Origin: an uncultured Selenomonadales bacterium
Lineage (GTDB): Bacteria > Bacillota > Negativicutes > Selenomonadales > Selenomonadaceae
Assembly: GCA_946183785.1 (NCBI GenBank)
Contig: CAMHCS010000002.1
Span: forward strand, 1 to 64,000
Direction: 5' to 3'
Length of the DNA stretch: 64,000 nt
The stretch's first letter is position 1, and every line of letters begins with the position of its first letter. Below the pieces are notes generated by a model that saw only the letters and a list, made by a program, of their open reading frames with translations, searched no databases and was not told the origin of the DNA. The translations under genes and the position numbers were made by a program. Positions 15,207 to 25,135 of the stretch are shown one piece after another.

Positions 15207-15525
15207 AAAAATCAAAGTTGCCGCAAAGGTCTTCAATAACAGCTATGACACTTTTGCCGACGACAAAAACTATCAAGCACGAGACGTATGTTCATTCTAC
15301 ATTCTCCCAATCGGCGAACTTGTCGGCGGGCTGACCGACGACTTCAAAGCCGAAAACAACCATATTCCATGGCGCGCAATCAAAGGTATGCGAAATGTCG
15401 TCGTGCATAAATACGGCGAAGTCGATATGGAAACCCTATGGGACGCATTGACAAACGATTTGCCAAAGCTAAAAGAGAATTGCAAAAATCTCTTGGAAAA
15501 TCAAGCATCGTTAGAGGATATATAA
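15151..15525 (+). CDS. hepT: HEPN-domain RNase toxin (HepT-like)
   Basis: Predicted 124-residue all-helical protein. The RNase motif R-X4-H is present in MRNVVVHKYGEVD, and the Tyr three residues before the Asp is the type of residue that MntA AMPylates (family knowledge). The start at ATG 15151 gives MTKQAKNYQRLRHIVEYC, the usual beginning of this family, and lies inside the MNT gene. Together with the upstream MNT gene it forms a complete type VII toxin-antitoxin module flanked by a promoter and a terminator. Confidence 0.88.
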   Translation: MTKQAKNYQRLRHIVEYCEKIKVAAKVFNNSYDTFADDKNYQARDVCSFYILPIGELVGGLTDDFKAENNHIPWRAIKGMRNVVVHKYGEVDMETLWDALTNDLPKLKENCKNLLENQASLEDI

Positions 15526-15559
15526 CCCGCAGTAAAAAAAACGATTTGTGCAAAATAAT

Positions 15560-15608
15560 AACGAGGGATATGTTGCGCTTAAACTTCGCAAAATATCCCT
15601 CGTTTTAC
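15560..15608. terminator. Bidirectional terminator between the HEPN gene and the HMA-like gene
   Basis: AACGAGGGATAT (15560-15571) pairs with ATATCCCTCGTT (15593-15604), extended by inner pairs TTGCG/CGCAA. T residues follow on the plus strand and a TATTATTTT tract on the minus strand. Confidence 0.85.
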
Positions 15609-15628
15609 GTCCGTTGCCGAAAATAGAA

Positions 15629-15871
15629 TTACAGATTCGCCGTCAGGCCCGCGTCCTCGAAAGCCGCCATGATTTCCGTCAGCTTCGTTTTCGACGGCGC
15701 GTAATCGACGGTGGTTTCGCCGTCGTGGGCGTGGATATGGACGTACATCACGCCCGGCATGCCCAAGAGACGTTTCTCCATCGCCTTCGCGCTGCTCTCG
15801 GTATAGCCCTCCACCGTAAACTGGAGCCGCGTATTGCCGCCGGTCGCCCCGCAGCCGCATTCTTTGCACAT
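15629..15871 (-). CDS. Heavy-metal-associated-domain-like small protein
   Basis: Predicted 80-residue protein with the beta-alpha-beta layout of HMA/CopZ domains (LQFTVEGYTESSAKAMEKRLLGMPGVMYVHIHAHDGETTVDY). The usual CxxC of the metal loop is missing: the loop reads EGYTESSAK. Instead an N-terminal MCKECGCGATGG supplies three Cys. It may bind metal through that tail or have lost metal binding. GGAGGG lies before the ATG. It shares a terminator with the HEPN gene. Confidence 0.7.
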   Translation of the reverse strand: MCKECGCGATGGNTRLQFTVEGYTESSAKAMEKRLLGMPGVMYVHIHAHDGETTVDYAPSKTKLTEIMAAFEDAGLTANL

Positions 15872-15966
15872 CGTAAAGCCCTCCGTTCGTTTCTGGAAAT
15901 TTCACCATGATTTTTCATTATTATAGCAACGATGCAAACAAAGCGGAAGCCCCGCATGGGGATTTG

Positions 15967-16695
15967 CTACCGTTCCTTCTCCGCCGTCGGCAGGATTGCC
16001 GCCCGCTCCGCAAAATACGCGTCGCCGTAAACGCCCTGTTCGCCGGCTTCGATCGTAAACAGCCGTGCCGCCGTCGGCAGTTCCCCGCGCCGCGTTACGA
16101 CGCCCACCGTCGCGTCCCCGTCGAGGGCAAAGCTCCGCCCCGCCAGCGCGTCCTCCCCGCCGTTGCGCGTCGCCTCCATGAGCGCCAAACAGTCCACCGT
16201 TTCCAATCCACCGGAAAGTCCTTCGCCCGCGTATTTCAGCGCCGCCTCCTTCATCGTCCAGAGCCGGAAAAAGAGGCGCGTCCGCTCCGGCTCCGAAAGA
16301 GTTTCGAGCAGCGCGTTCTCCTCTGGTCGAAACCATCGCTTCGCGACGGCAGGCGCGGCCTTGCGTTTTTTCTCCACGTCCACGCCGACCGCATCCTGCC
16401 CCACGGCCACGGCGATATATCCGCCGCTATGGGAAATGCTCACAAAAAACGAGCTGCCTTTCCAAAAGGGCTTGCCTTTCTCGTCGTGGGCAATCCCGAC
16501 CTCCAAAGGAGAAACGCCCGCTGCTTCCGAGAGACGCTGCCGGGCGAACAGCTCCGCCCAAAGGGAGCGACTCTTGTCCGAGGCATGACGAAAACGCGCG
16601 ACAGTCTCCCGCCGCTCCGCCGACGCATAGGGCAGATACGGGGAAACGTCGCGCTCCAGCCAATCGCCAAGAACAAGCACGTTAATTTCGGTCAT
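15967..16695 (-). CDS. 4'-phosphopantetheinyl transferase (Sfp type)
   Basis: Predicted 242-residue enzyme that moves phosphopantetheine from CoA to carrier proteins. Core motifs are FFVSISHSGGYIAVAV, VGVDVEKKRK (Mg-binding Asp/Glu) and RLWTMKEAALKYAGEGL. Length fits the Sfp rather than the AcpS class. No polyketide or peptide synthetase is in the window, so its carrier protein is unknown. The start codon overlaps the stop of the DUF2442 gene by four bases, making DUF4160-DUF2442-sfp one transcript. Confidence 0.88.
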   Translation of the reverse strand: MTEINVLVLGDWLERDVSPYLPYASAERRETVARFRHASDKSRSLWAELFARQRLSEAAGVSPLEVGIAHDEKGKPFWKGSSFFVSISHSGGYIAVAVGQDAVGVDVEKKRKAAPAVAKRWFRPEENALLETLSEPERTRLFFRLWTMKEAALKYAGEGLSGGLETVDCLALMEATRNGGEDALAGRSFALDGDATVGVVTRRGELPTAARLFTIEAGEQGVYGDAYFAERAAILPTAEKER

Positions 16696-16991
16696 ACCGT
16701 TATATCCTTATCATGATACGCAAAACTTTCCCGGTAAACGGCTTCGGGCGCGATGTCGATTTCCCCGTTGTTCCATGTGATTACGCCATGGAACAGGGAG
16801 GGATTGTTAAAGATTTTTTCGTCGGAGAGCGGCGCAAACGCAGCTCCTTCCAACTTGGTCGTGTCGAACAGACGCTTTTCCCCCGTGGAAAATGTGACGA
16901 GCATCATACCGCCGCGCAAAGGCTTCACTGCCGTCACTTTGATATCGTCTTCCCATTCTCCCGCATAGCAAATGTCATTTACAATATACAT
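16692..16991 (-). CDS. DUF2442 family protein
   Basis: Predicted 99-residue protein. DIKVTAVKPLRGGMMLVTFS.GEKRLFD and the ending WNNGEIDIAPEAVYRES are typical of DUF2442. The family is often encoded next to DUF4160 proteins, as here, where the DUF4160 gene ends ten bases upstream. A toxin-antitoxin role has been proposed from such genomic pairing but I see no direct evidence for it in this sequence. Confidence 0.8.
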   Translation of the reverse strand: MYIVNDICYAGEWEDDIKVTAVKPLRGGMMLVTFSTGEKRLFDTTKLEGAAFAPLSDEKIFNNPSLFHGVITWNNGEIDIAPEAVYRESFAYHDKDITV

Positions 16992-17000
16992 GCGCCCACC

Positions 17001-17267
17001 TCATTCCATCGGAGGGATTTTGTCGAAATGCTCGCCGTTGACGGCGAGATTCCATGCTTTATAGGCCTCTTCCTCATGATACGCCAGCCACCCGACTATG
17101 ATTTTCAGCTGCCTGCGCGGCAAAGAGCCTGCCAACAGTTCCCCGTCTATCGCGACGACAGCCTCATAATCGCCGTAATACACATGAACATGCGGCTTAT
17201 TATGCTTTCCCACGTCACGAAACAGCATATAAATAACCATGCCGCCAAACCGGCTCAATTCCGGCAT
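17001..17267 (-). CDS. DUF4160 family protein
   Basis: Predicted 88-residue protein. The family signature PELSRFGGMVIYMLFRD..KHNKPHVHVYYGDYEA is clear, with the conserved HxPHxH-like cluster. I chose ATG 17267, which has GGGGGGA six bases upstream; the frame is open further but that region overlaps the ilvC terminator. Upstream partner of DUF2442. Function unknown. Confidence 0.8.
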   Translation of the reverse strand: MPELSRFGGMVIYMLFRDVGKHNKPHVHVYYGDYEAVVAIDGELLAGSLPRRQLKIIVGWLAYHEEEAYKAWNLAVNGEHFDKIPPME

Positions 17268-17334
17268 CTCCAATCCCCCCATATTTCCCGTTTCATTTAT
17301 CTTACCATCCCTTTCGGCAAAAATCCACAAAAAA

Positions 17335-17367
17335 GCGCCCGTCGGGAAATCAAATCCCAACGGGCGC
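17335..17367 (-). terminator. Terminator of the ilvH-ilvC operon
   Basis: On the minus strand GCGCCCGTTGGG pairs with CCCGACGGGCGC, followed by TTTTTTG. Confidence 0.88.
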
Positions 17368-17380
17368 GTCTTGTCTGCAA

Positions 17381-18905
<1,525 letters not shown>

Positions 18906-18929
18906 CAAAGCCGCCTCCCCGATGATTCC

Positions 18930-18988
18930 TGCAGTGTTTTCCACTGCAAATATAAAAATATTATGGCAGTGTGCGCCGTGTTTGTCAA
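18930..18988 (-). promoter_or_regulatory. Promoter and leader hairpin of ilvH-ilvC
   Basis: On the minus strand, TTGACA (18988-18983), 17 bases, and CATAAT (18965-18960) form a promoter. Downstream a small hairpin GCAGTG-GAAAA-CACTGC lies before the ribosome binding site. No T-box or leader peptide for branched amino acids is seen. Confidence 0.65.
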
Positions 18989-19019
18989 TGGTTCAGGCGT
19001 GTATACATTCCATTTGTCT

Positions 19020-20048
19020 TTACACGCCGTACACCCGCCAAATCGCGTAGGCGACAAACCCTACATAGCACGCCAGCATGACGACGCCCTCACGCTTCAA
19101 TATTTTCCCGCCGTCCGTGGACGAGAAAATCCAAACCAGCGCGCTGAACGCAATCAGGATGCCGTCGTCGATCAGGTTTTCCATCGTGAAGCTGACGGGG
19201 TGGATAGCCGCCGCCGTGCCGAGGATGAACAGGATATTGAAAATGTTCGAGCCGACGACGTTGCCTATCGCCATGTCGATCTCGCCTTTCCGCGCCGCCA
19301 CTACCGAGGTGACCAGTTCCGGCAGGCTCGTGCCGACGGCGATGATGGTGAGGCCGATCAGCGTTTCGCTCATGCCCAGCATCCGCGCGATGGCCACCGC
19401 GCCGTAGCCCACTTCCCTGCCGGCGACCACCATGTCCCCGCCCACGACGAAATCGCCGCCGAACTTGATGGCGAGGATGCCGCCCACGATATACACTGCG
19501 CTCATCATCGGGGAAAGAATTTCGCCGCCTTCGTCATCCTCTATATCCTCGCGGCCTTTGCGCGCCATATGCACGGTGTAGGCGAGAAATCCCGCGAAAA
19601 GCGCCAACAGCGCCAAGCCCTCCCCGTGGCCGATGACGCCGACGACGCCCGCGCCCTCCGCCGCGCCCGTCATGCCGAAAGCCGCCATCAACGCCGCGCA
19701 GAAAATCGAGAAGGGGAGCTGCCGCCGCCGCGTTTCCTCGTCCACCACCATCGGCAGGAACAGCGTCGAAACGCCGCAGACCACCATCAGATTGAAAATG
19801 TTCGACCCGGTGACATTGCTGATGGCCACCTCGTTGCTGCCCGCCAGCGCCGCCGTGACGCTGACCGCCAGCTCCGGCAGGCTCGTACCCATGGAAACGA
19901 TGGTCAGTCCCACGATCAAAGGCGGGATGCGGAGCCGGCGCGCCACTGCCGAAGCGCCGTCCACAAAATAATCGGCGCCCTTCACCAACAGCCAGAAGCC
20001 GATCACCAGCACCGCAAAAGCAATCAAAACGGAAACGACAGGATTCAT
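19020..20048 (-). CDS. Cation antiporter of the CaCA family (YrbG-like), probable Mn2+/Ca2+ exporter
   Basis: Predicted 342-residue inner membrane protein with about ten helices in two homologous halves. Each half has the CaCA alpha repeat: [18 protein letters not shown] with [10 protein letters not shown], and [18 protein letters not shown] with [10 protein letters not shown]. Such proteins swap Na+ or H+ for Ca2+. The ATG at 20048 follows AAGGAGG. A yybP-ykoY-type Mn2+ riboswitch precedes it, so Mn2+ export is the likely role here (inference from regulation). An acidic loop [10 protein letters not shown] joins the two halves. Confidence 0.88.
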   Translation of the reverse strand: MNPVVSVLIAFAVLVIGFWLLVKGADYFVDGASAVARRLRIPPLIVGLTIVSMGTSLPELAVSVTAALAGSNEVAISNVTGSNIFNLMVVCGVSTLFLPMVVDEETRRRQLPFSIFCAALMAAFGMTGAAEGAGVVGVIGHGEGLALLALFAGFLAYTVHMARKGREDIEDDEGGEILSPMMSAVYIVGGILAIKFGGDFVVGGDMVVAGREVGYGAVAIARMLGMSETLIGLTIIAVGTSLPELVTSVVAARKGEIDMAIGNVVGSNIFNILFILGTAAAIHPVSFTMENLIDDGILIAFSALVWIFSSTDGGKILKREGVVMLACYVGFVAYAIWRVYGV

Positions 20049-20090
20049 AAATAAGCCCCTCCTTATAAGACTCGCGGAAACGTCCATGCC

Positions 20091-20229
20091 GAAACAAAAG
20101 AGCGAGACCTTCTCCGCGCGAAGAATACGCGCAAAGCAAAGTCTCGCTGCATAATCTCATTATGCCGACTGCGCCGGGGCAATGCCCGTCCTGACGACGC
20201 AAGCCGTGAGGCTACTCCCTCTGTTTGCA
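20091..20229 (-). promoter_or_regulatory. yybP-ykoY (Mn2+) riboswitch with terminator
   Basis: Minus strand, between the upstream region and the antiporter gene. It carries the family landmarks AGGGAGUAGC near the 5' end and GCGUCGUCAGGAC. The closing stem can form between GCAAACAGAG (20228 downward) and CUUUGCUUUGC (20141-20131) with one bulge. An AGCGAGAC/GUCUCGCU hairpin (about 20148-20101) followed by CTTTTGTTTC is a terminator serving as expression platform. Mn2+ binding would be expected to allow readthrough (family knowledge). Assigned by eye, not by covariance search. Confidence 0.75.
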
Positions 20230-20272
20230 GGTTCAATATAACATAAATGGAACGAACTTTGCAAGCAAAAAA

Positions 20273-21013
20273 TCACGTCCCCAGCTGCCGGATAAATTTC
20301 AGCGAGCGCAGCCCATGGCCGAAGGTTTCCTGCAAATACGCGACAAGTAGGGCCTCGCCCGCCATGACGTCGCTTTTTTTCGCAGTGAAAACCGGAGGCG
20401 CGGCCCAGTCGATGACGGAAAGGGTGGAAAGCAGACGGCGCAGGCTTTCCGGATACGGGCGCTTCGCCGTGATTTCCGCCGCCGCCGTCAGAGAAAGCGC
20501 GCCGCCCTCCGCCGCGCTGAAAAACGCGTCGCCTTCGATGGCCGCTCCGGAAACGGCGCAGGCGTCGAAGGAAAGCCCCAGCCCGGCGAAATCGAGAAGC
20601 TGGAATCCGGCGGCAAGCGCAACGATGCGCGGATTTTTTGCGCCGCAGGCGGCCAGCACGCCGGGCAGCCAGTCGTACACTTCGGGCTGGGGCGCGCCGT
20701 CGGGCATCAGCTCCAGCAGCACTTCGGCGATGAAGGAGGCATAGGCCATCGCCGCGAGGTCGGTTTCCAGATGCGGGAAGCGATGGATGAGGCGGCAGCC
20801 GCGCACCGTGTCGACGCGCTCGCCCGTGGAGAGCGACAGCTCGACGGTATGGAACATCTGCAGGCCGCTGGCCAGCGGACTTTTCGGTCGGCGCGCGCCG
20901 AAGGCGGCGGCGGTGATTTTTCCGTGGTCGCGCGAAAAAAGGCGAAGCATCTTGTCCGCCTCGCCCCAGTTCCGAACGCTCAGCACCACGGCTTCCGTTT
21001 GGTACTGCGCCAT
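20273..21013 (-). CDS. recO: DNA repair protein RecO
   Basis: Predicted 246-residue protein. It begins MAQYQTEAVVLSVRNWGEAD.MLRLFSRDHGKITAAAFGARR, the OB-fold of RecO, which loads RecA with RecR on gapped DNA. The zinc-finger region (DACAVSGAA..FSAAEGGALS) keeps the FS..GG frame but only one Cys, so zinc binding is probably lost. ATG 21013 follows a GGGGGG-type ribosome binding site. Last gene of phoH-ybeY-era-recO. Confidence 0.88.
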   Translation of the reverse strand: MAQYQTEAVVLSVRNWGEADKMLRLFSRDHGKITAAAFGARRPKSPLASGLQMFHTVELSLSTGERVDTVRGCRLIHRFPHLETDLAAMAYASFIAEVLLELMPDGAPQPEVYDWLPGVLAACGAKNPRIVALAAGFQLLDFAGLGLSFDACAVSGAAIEGDAFFSAAEGGALSLTAAAEITAKRPYPESLRRLLSTLSVIDWAAPPVFTAKKSDVMAGEALLVAYLQETFGHGLRSLKFIRQLGT

Positions 21014-21040
21014 ACGTGCCCCCCTTATCACACTTCCTGT

Positions 21041-21097
21041 GTACTCCCCCTGGCGCTTCGCGCCACCCTCCTCAAAGAAGGGGGCTGACGGAAGGAG
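21041..21097. repeat. Short palindromic intergenic sequence related to 63189-63345
   Basis: CTGGCGCTTCGCGCCA and CTCAAAGAAGGGGGCTGACGG between era and recO resemble parts of the longer hairpin-rich repeat near the right end of the window (shared GCGCTTCGCGCC and GGCTGACGGA blocks). Probably a truncated member of a dispersed repeat. Low certainty. Confidence 0.4.
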
Positions 21098-21997
21098 TTA
21101 GTCCTGCCCGAATCCCAAGCTCTTCAAGATTGCGTCCCGGTTCCGCCAGTCTTTCCGCACCTTGACCCAAAGCTCAAGATAGACCTTGCTGCCAAGCATC
21201 ATTTCAATGTCGGGGCGCGCGAGACGTCCAATTTCTTTCAGCATCGTGCCTTTATGGCCGATGACGATGCCCTTCTGCGAATCACGCTCGACATAGATCG
21301 TGGCGCGGATATAGACGTCGCCGTTGTTCCGCGTCGTCATCTCGTCCACGTCTACAGCGACCGAATGCGGCACTTCATCCCGAGTCAGCGTCAGCACCTT
21401 TTCTCGTACCAGTTCAGCGGCAATCAGCCGCTCCGGCTGATCGGTGACCATATCCTCCGGATAGTAGGCGGGGCCTTCCGGCAAATGCTTCTTTGCCTCA
21501 GCGAGCAGCTCGTCAAGGTTGTCCTCACCCAGTGCCGAGATCGGTACGACGGCGGCAAATTCCCGGTTCACACTGTACGCTGCAATAATCGGCAGCAGTG
21601 CGTCTTTCGTCACGAGGTCGATCTTGTTCAATACAAGGATCACGGGCTTTTTCGTCTTGTCCAGCCGCTCCATGATGAACCGCTCGCCCGGTCCGGGCTT
21701 TTCCGACGCATCCACGACAAAAAAGACTGCGTCCACTTCCTTCAGCGTGTTCGTGATCGAGCGGTCCATATATTCGCCGAGCTTCGATAGCGGCTTGTGG
21801 ACGCCGGGGGTATCCAGCAATACAATCTGTGCGTCCGGCTGCGTCAGGATGCAGAGAATCCGGCTGCGCGTCGTCTGCGGCTTGTCCGACATGATGGCGA
21901 TCTTTTGCCCGATAAGCTGGTTGATCAGTGTCGATTTTCCAACGTTCGGGCGACCGATGACCGCGATAAAGCCCGATTTGTGCGGCGTGTTATCCAT
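21098..21997 (-). CDS. era: GTPase Era
   Basis: Predicted 299-residue GTPase for 30S ribosome assembly and 16S rRNA 3'-end binding. G1 is GRPNVGKST, the effector TT motif is [10 protein letters not shown]3 is DTPGVHK and G4 is NKID. The C-terminal KH domain has [19 protein letters not shown]. The ATG at 21997 overlaps the end of ybeY by eight bases. Gene order phoH-ybeY-era-recO is usual in Firmicutes. Confidence 0.95.
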   Translation of the reverse strand: MDNTPHKSGFIAVIGRPNVGKSTLINQLIGQKIAIMSDKPQTTRSRILCILTQPDAQIVLLDTPGVHKPLSKLGEYMDRSITNTLKEVDAVFFVVDASEKPGPGERFIMERLDKTKKPVILVLNKIDLVTKDALLPIIAAYSVNREFAAVVPISALGEDNLDELLAEAKKHLPEGPAYYPEDMVTDQPERLIAAELVREKVLTLTRDEVPHSVAVDVDEMTTRNNGDVYIRATIYVERDSQKGIVIGHKGTMLKEIGRLARPDIEMMLGSKVYLELWVKVRKDWRNRDAILKSLGFGQD

Positions 21998-22469
21998 TCT
22001 GTCTTTCCTCCCGCGAAATTCCCAGCGCGTCCATGACCGTGCGCTGCTCCGCTTCCATTTCCTCTCGGTCCTCGTCCTCGATATGGTCGTACCCGAGGAG
22101 ATGCAGCATCCCATGCACCGTCAGGAACGCCGCCTCCCGCCGGAGGCTGTGCCCATATTCCTCAGCCTGCGCAGCCACGCGCTCGACGGACAATATCAAA
22201 TCACCGAGGATCTCCGTCTCCGGGCCGCCCTCGACCTCCGGCTCCTCGCTCTCTGTCAAGGCGAAGGAAAGCACGTCCGTCGGCCGGTCGACGCCGCGAT
22301 AGGTCTTGTTCAGTTCGTGGATGTGCGCGTCGTCAGTCAGTGTGACGCTGACCTCAGCGTTTTTCAGGCCGTAAAGCTCCGAGACTTTTTCGGCGGCAAG
22401 CTTCACCGCGTCCTCCAGCCCGTCGGGAACGGCAAGCTGTTCCGGTTCATTCGTGATGATGATTTCCAA
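21990..22469 (-). CDS. ybeY: Endoribonuclease YbeY
   Basis: Predicted 159-residue rRNA maturation RNase. The zinc site is [11 protein letters not shown] (H-X3-H-X5-H). Other family marks are [19 protein letters not shown] and [13 protein letters not shown] start at 22469 is proposed because GGGAG lies eight bases upstream and it gives the family's start ([11 protein letters not shown]); an ATG at 22520 lies inside phoH. This overlaps phoH by 23 bases. Confidence 0.9.
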   Translation of the reverse strand: MEIIITNEPEQLAVPDGLEDAVKLAAEKVSELYGLKNAEVSVTLTDDAHIHELNKTYRGVDRPTDVLSFALTESEEPEVEGGPETEILGDLILSVERVAAQAEEYGHSLRREAAFLTVHGMLHLLGYDHIEDEDREEMEAEQRTVMDALGISREERQNG

Positions 22470-23490
22470 AATGATTTTCTCCCTGCTGTTCTTCTCTTTT
22501 CTTCGCTTCATAGCTTTCATAGGCGCGCACGATGCGCGTCACCGTATCGTGGCGCACGATGTCGTCGGCGGTCAGTTCCGCCGTCGCCACGTCTTTTACA
22601 TCCGCCAGCGCTTCCTTCGCCTCGGCAAGTCCGCTGACTGCGCCCCGCGGCAGGTCGATCTGGCTGAGATCGCCGGTCACCACCATCTTCGAGCCGGCGC
22701 CAAGCCGCGTCAAAAACATTTTCATCTGACGGCTCGTGGTGTTCTGCGCCTCATCGAGAATGATGAAGGCGCTTTCCAGCGTGCGTCCGCGCATATAGGC
22801 CAGCGGCGCGATCTCTATGATCCCTTTCATCAAAAGCTTTTGGTATGTCTCGACGCCGAAGATGTCCTGCAGCGCATCGTAAAGAGGACGCAGGTATGGG
22901 TCGACCTTTTCCTGCATGTCGCCGGGCAGGAAGCCCAGACGTTCCCCAGCCTCCACCGCCGGCCGTGTCAGGATAATCCGCGAGACGTCCCTCGCACGAA
23001 GCGCCCGCGCCGCCATCACTACCGCCAGATACGTCTTTCCCGTTCCGGCGGGGCCGATGCCCAACGTCACCGCATGGCGCTGAATCGCCGCGAGATACGC
23101 ACGCTGTCCTGTGGTTCGCGCCCGCACCGCTTTTCCTTTTTCTGTCACGAGGATCGTATCGCCCCACATCGCGTGCAGCTCGTCGGCCCGATCCTCCCGC
23201 GCCAGCCGTGCGCCGTAGCGCACCTCGTGAGAGGTGATCGGCACACCCTGCCGGTACAGTCCCATAAGCTCCGACACCAGCCGTGCCGCCCGCCGCACTT
23301 CCTTTTCCTCGCCGGAAATCAAAAGCCCGTCGCCGCGGCTCACCACACGGCAGGAAAACGCATCCCCGATGGCGCGCAGGAACTCGTCCTGCGCCCCCAG
23401 AAGAGCAAAGGCCTCCTCACGGCTCTCAAACGCAATCGTCACTTCGTAAAATCCCAAACACATCCCGCTTTCCGTTTCACATTGCTTCAT
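22447..23490 (-). CDS. PhoH family ATPase
   Basis: Predicted 347-residue protein. A KH-like N-terminal region is followed by a PhoH NTPase: [17 protein letters not shown] (Walker A), [12 protein letters not shown] (Walker B) and [11 protein letters not shown]. These proteins are linked to RNA metabolism and cluster with ybeY. First gene of the phoH-ybeY-era-recO operon. Confidence 0.93.
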   Translation of the reverse strand: MKQCETESGMCLGFYEVTIAFESREEAFALLGAQDEFLRAIGDAFSCRVVSRGDGLLISGEEKEVRRAARLVSELMGLYRQGVPITSHEVRYGARLAREDRADELHAMWGDTILVTEKGKAVRARTTGQRAYLAAIQRHAVTLGIGPAGTGKTYLAVVMAARALRARDVSRIILTRPAVEAGERLGFLPGDMQEKVDPYLRPLYDALQDIFGVETYQKLLMKGIIEIAPLAYMRGRTLESAFIILDEAQNTTSRQMKMFLTRLGAGSKMVVTGDLSQIDLPRGAVSGLAEAKEALADVKDVATAELTADDIVRHDTVTRIVRAYESYEAKKREEQQGENHFGNHHHE

Positions 23491-23518
23491 ATTATATATA
23501 AAACGACGAATAAGTCAA
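23491..23518 (-). promoter_or_regulatory. Promoter of the phoH-ybeY-era-recO operon
   Basis: Minus strand TTGACT (23518-23513), 16-base spacer, TATAAT (23496-23491), immediately upstream of phoH. The -10 is so close to the annotated ATG (23490) that translation may begin further in, or transcription may be nearly leaderless. Confidence 0.5.
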
Positions 23519-23650
23519 TTCAGGGCAAGTTTCCTTCATTTTCGGCGTTCAACGCGCAAGGCGGGAAGCGTCGCGCTATTGCGCGGAGAAGAAAAATCTG
23601 ATACACTCGAAACAATATTCATACATTCTATTTTTCAAGGAGACTTTCTG

Positions 23651-25078
23651 ATGGTAAAAAATATCGTTTCCGTCGCGGCCGCGTCCCTGATCGCCGGTAC
23701 GGCAGCCTCTGCCTTTGCCGCCGCGAATCCCTTCGAGGACGTGCCCGCCGACCATTGGGCTTACGACGCCGTCGCGCAGCTCGCCGCCGACGGTGTGATC
23801 GAGGGCTACGGCGACGGCACGTACCGCGGCGACCAGGAGATCACCCGCTACGAGATGGCGCAAATGGCGGCCCGGGCCATGGCAAAAAATCCTTCCGGCG
23901 CCGACAAGGCGCTCGTGGACAAGCTCGCCGCCGAGTTCGCCGACGAGCTGAACAATCTCGGCGTCCGCGTCGCCGCGCTCGAAAAAAAGGTGGACAACAT
24001 GAAGCTGCGCGGCATTGTCCGCTACCGCTATATCCACCGCACCAACGGGGCGGCGCCCATCGCGCCGGCCGCTCCGGGGGCGCCGGGAACCGACGACAGG
24101 ATCAACGTCAACCAAATCCTGCTCCGTATCGAGCCGACCATGCGAATCAACGAGCATTGGACAGGCAAGGCGCGTCTCAATTACGGCGGCTGGGAGAACA
24201 TGGACACGGCGCAGAACGAGAACACCGTCATGGTGGATCGCATTTACGCGCAGGGCGATTACAAGAATCTGAGCATCTGCCTCGGCAAGCTGCCCTATCG
24301 ATCCAAGGCCGATTACGGCATGGTCACGGACGGTTCCTTCGCCGGGGGCTCGCTGATCGTCGGGAAGAAAGTCAAGGTCGCGCTGAACCTGGGCCGTTTC
24401 AACGATTCGGTCAACGCGCCGGTCGCTTTTGGCGACGACGCCCGCGCCTCGCTTCCGGGTACCAGCCTTCTCAGCAATCGGGGCGCAGGAACGGCTTCCT
24501 ACGGCAGCCTTGAAATTTACAACGATCGGAATGAAGCCCCCTTTTCTTACAGCGAACGGGAAAAGGAATTCACCTGGGGGCTCGGCTGGCACCATTTCAG
24601 CCAACGAAATGAAATGGATGCGCTGATCGACCGCGGCTCCTATGACATCCTGGCAATGGGCCTCGGCTATCGGTTCTCGAAAAACCTGCAATTGACGGGC
24701 GCGTATGCCCATGCCTTCGGCGTCGGTGCAGGGCCGAGGCTGAAAGCCGCGGACGCCGCATGGGAAAGCGCCCAAAAAAATTCCTACGCCGTCCAGCTTG
24801 ATTACAAGGGCGCCCATCCGGGCAAGAAGGGCTCCTGGGGGGCGTTTGCCGCGTGGCGGCAGCTTGGCGGCTTTTCCAGTATGGGCTGGAACACTTACAA
24901 GGTCAACTACGTGCAGGACAGCGGCACGCGCGGCCTTGAGCTCGGCGTTTCGTGGACGCCGATGCTCGGGTTCATGACGAAGCTCCATTGGTTCCACGGG
25001 CAAAACATAAACGTGTACAGCGGCAGAGCTTCCACGAGGGTCAACAGCGTCTTTTTCGAGGCGTGCTTCTACTTCTAG
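23651..25078 (+). CDS. OmpM-type SLH-domain outer membrane porin (second copy)
   Basis: Predicted 475-residue paralogue of the protein at 2184. Signal peptide of about 23 residues, SLH domain (FEDVPADHWAYDAVAQLAAD, GYGDGTYRGD, ITRYEMAQMAARAM), coiled coil (KLAAEFADELNNLGVRVAAL, EKKVDN), then a barrel ending in FFEACFYF. A Pro/Ala-rich insertion (GAAPIAPAAPGAPG) occurs early in the barrel. AAGGAG precedes the ATG at 23651. The first 100 residues are nearly identical in pattern to the first copy, whereas the barrels differ. It probably forms an alternative or additional porin. Confidence 0.9.
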   Translation: MVKNIVSVAAASLIAGTAASAFAAANPFEDVPADHWAYDAVAQLAADGVIEGYGDGTYRGDQEITRYEMAQMAARAMAKNPSGADKALVDKLAAEFADELNNLGVRVAALEKKVDNMKLRGIVRYRYIHRTNGAAPIAPAAPGAPGTDDRINVNQILLRIEPTMRINEHWTGKARLNYGGWENMDTAQNENTVMVDRIYAQGDYKNLSICLGKLPYRSKADYGMVTDGSFAGGSLIVGKKVKVALNLGRFNDSVNAPVAFGDDARASLPGTSLLSNRGAGTASYGSLEIYNDRNEAPFSYSEREKEFTWGLGWHHFSQRNEMDALIDRGSYDILAMGLGYRFSKNLQLTGAYAHAFGVGAGPRLKAADAAWESAQKNSYAVQLDYKGAHPGKKGSWGAFAAWRQLGGFSSMGWNTYKVNYVQDSGTRGLELGVSWTPMLGFMTKLHWFHGQNINVYSGRASTRVNSVFFEACFYF

Positions 25079-25080
25079 AA

Positions 25081-25126
25081 AAAACAGGCGGACTCGATAC
25101 AAAAGCGAGTTCCGCCTGTTTTTTCT
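25081..25126. terminator. Bidirectional terminator between OmpM and the diguanylate cyclase gene
   Basis: AAAACAGGCGGACTCG (25081-25096) pairs with CGAGTTCCGCCTGTTTT (25106-25122), with T runs on both strands. Confidence 0.88.
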
Positions 25127-25135
25127 TTTCCCGTA

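Noticed and set aside
14862-15525. Prophage or larger defence island around the MNT/HEPN pair
   Set aside because: Flanking genes are ordinary metabolic and transport genes with their own signals; no phage or other defence genes are seen.
18906-19019. T-box or leader-peptide attenuator before ilvH
   Set aside because: No T-box core sequence, no short ORF rich in branched-chain codons and no terminator hairpin with a T run are present; only a small 6-bp hairpin.
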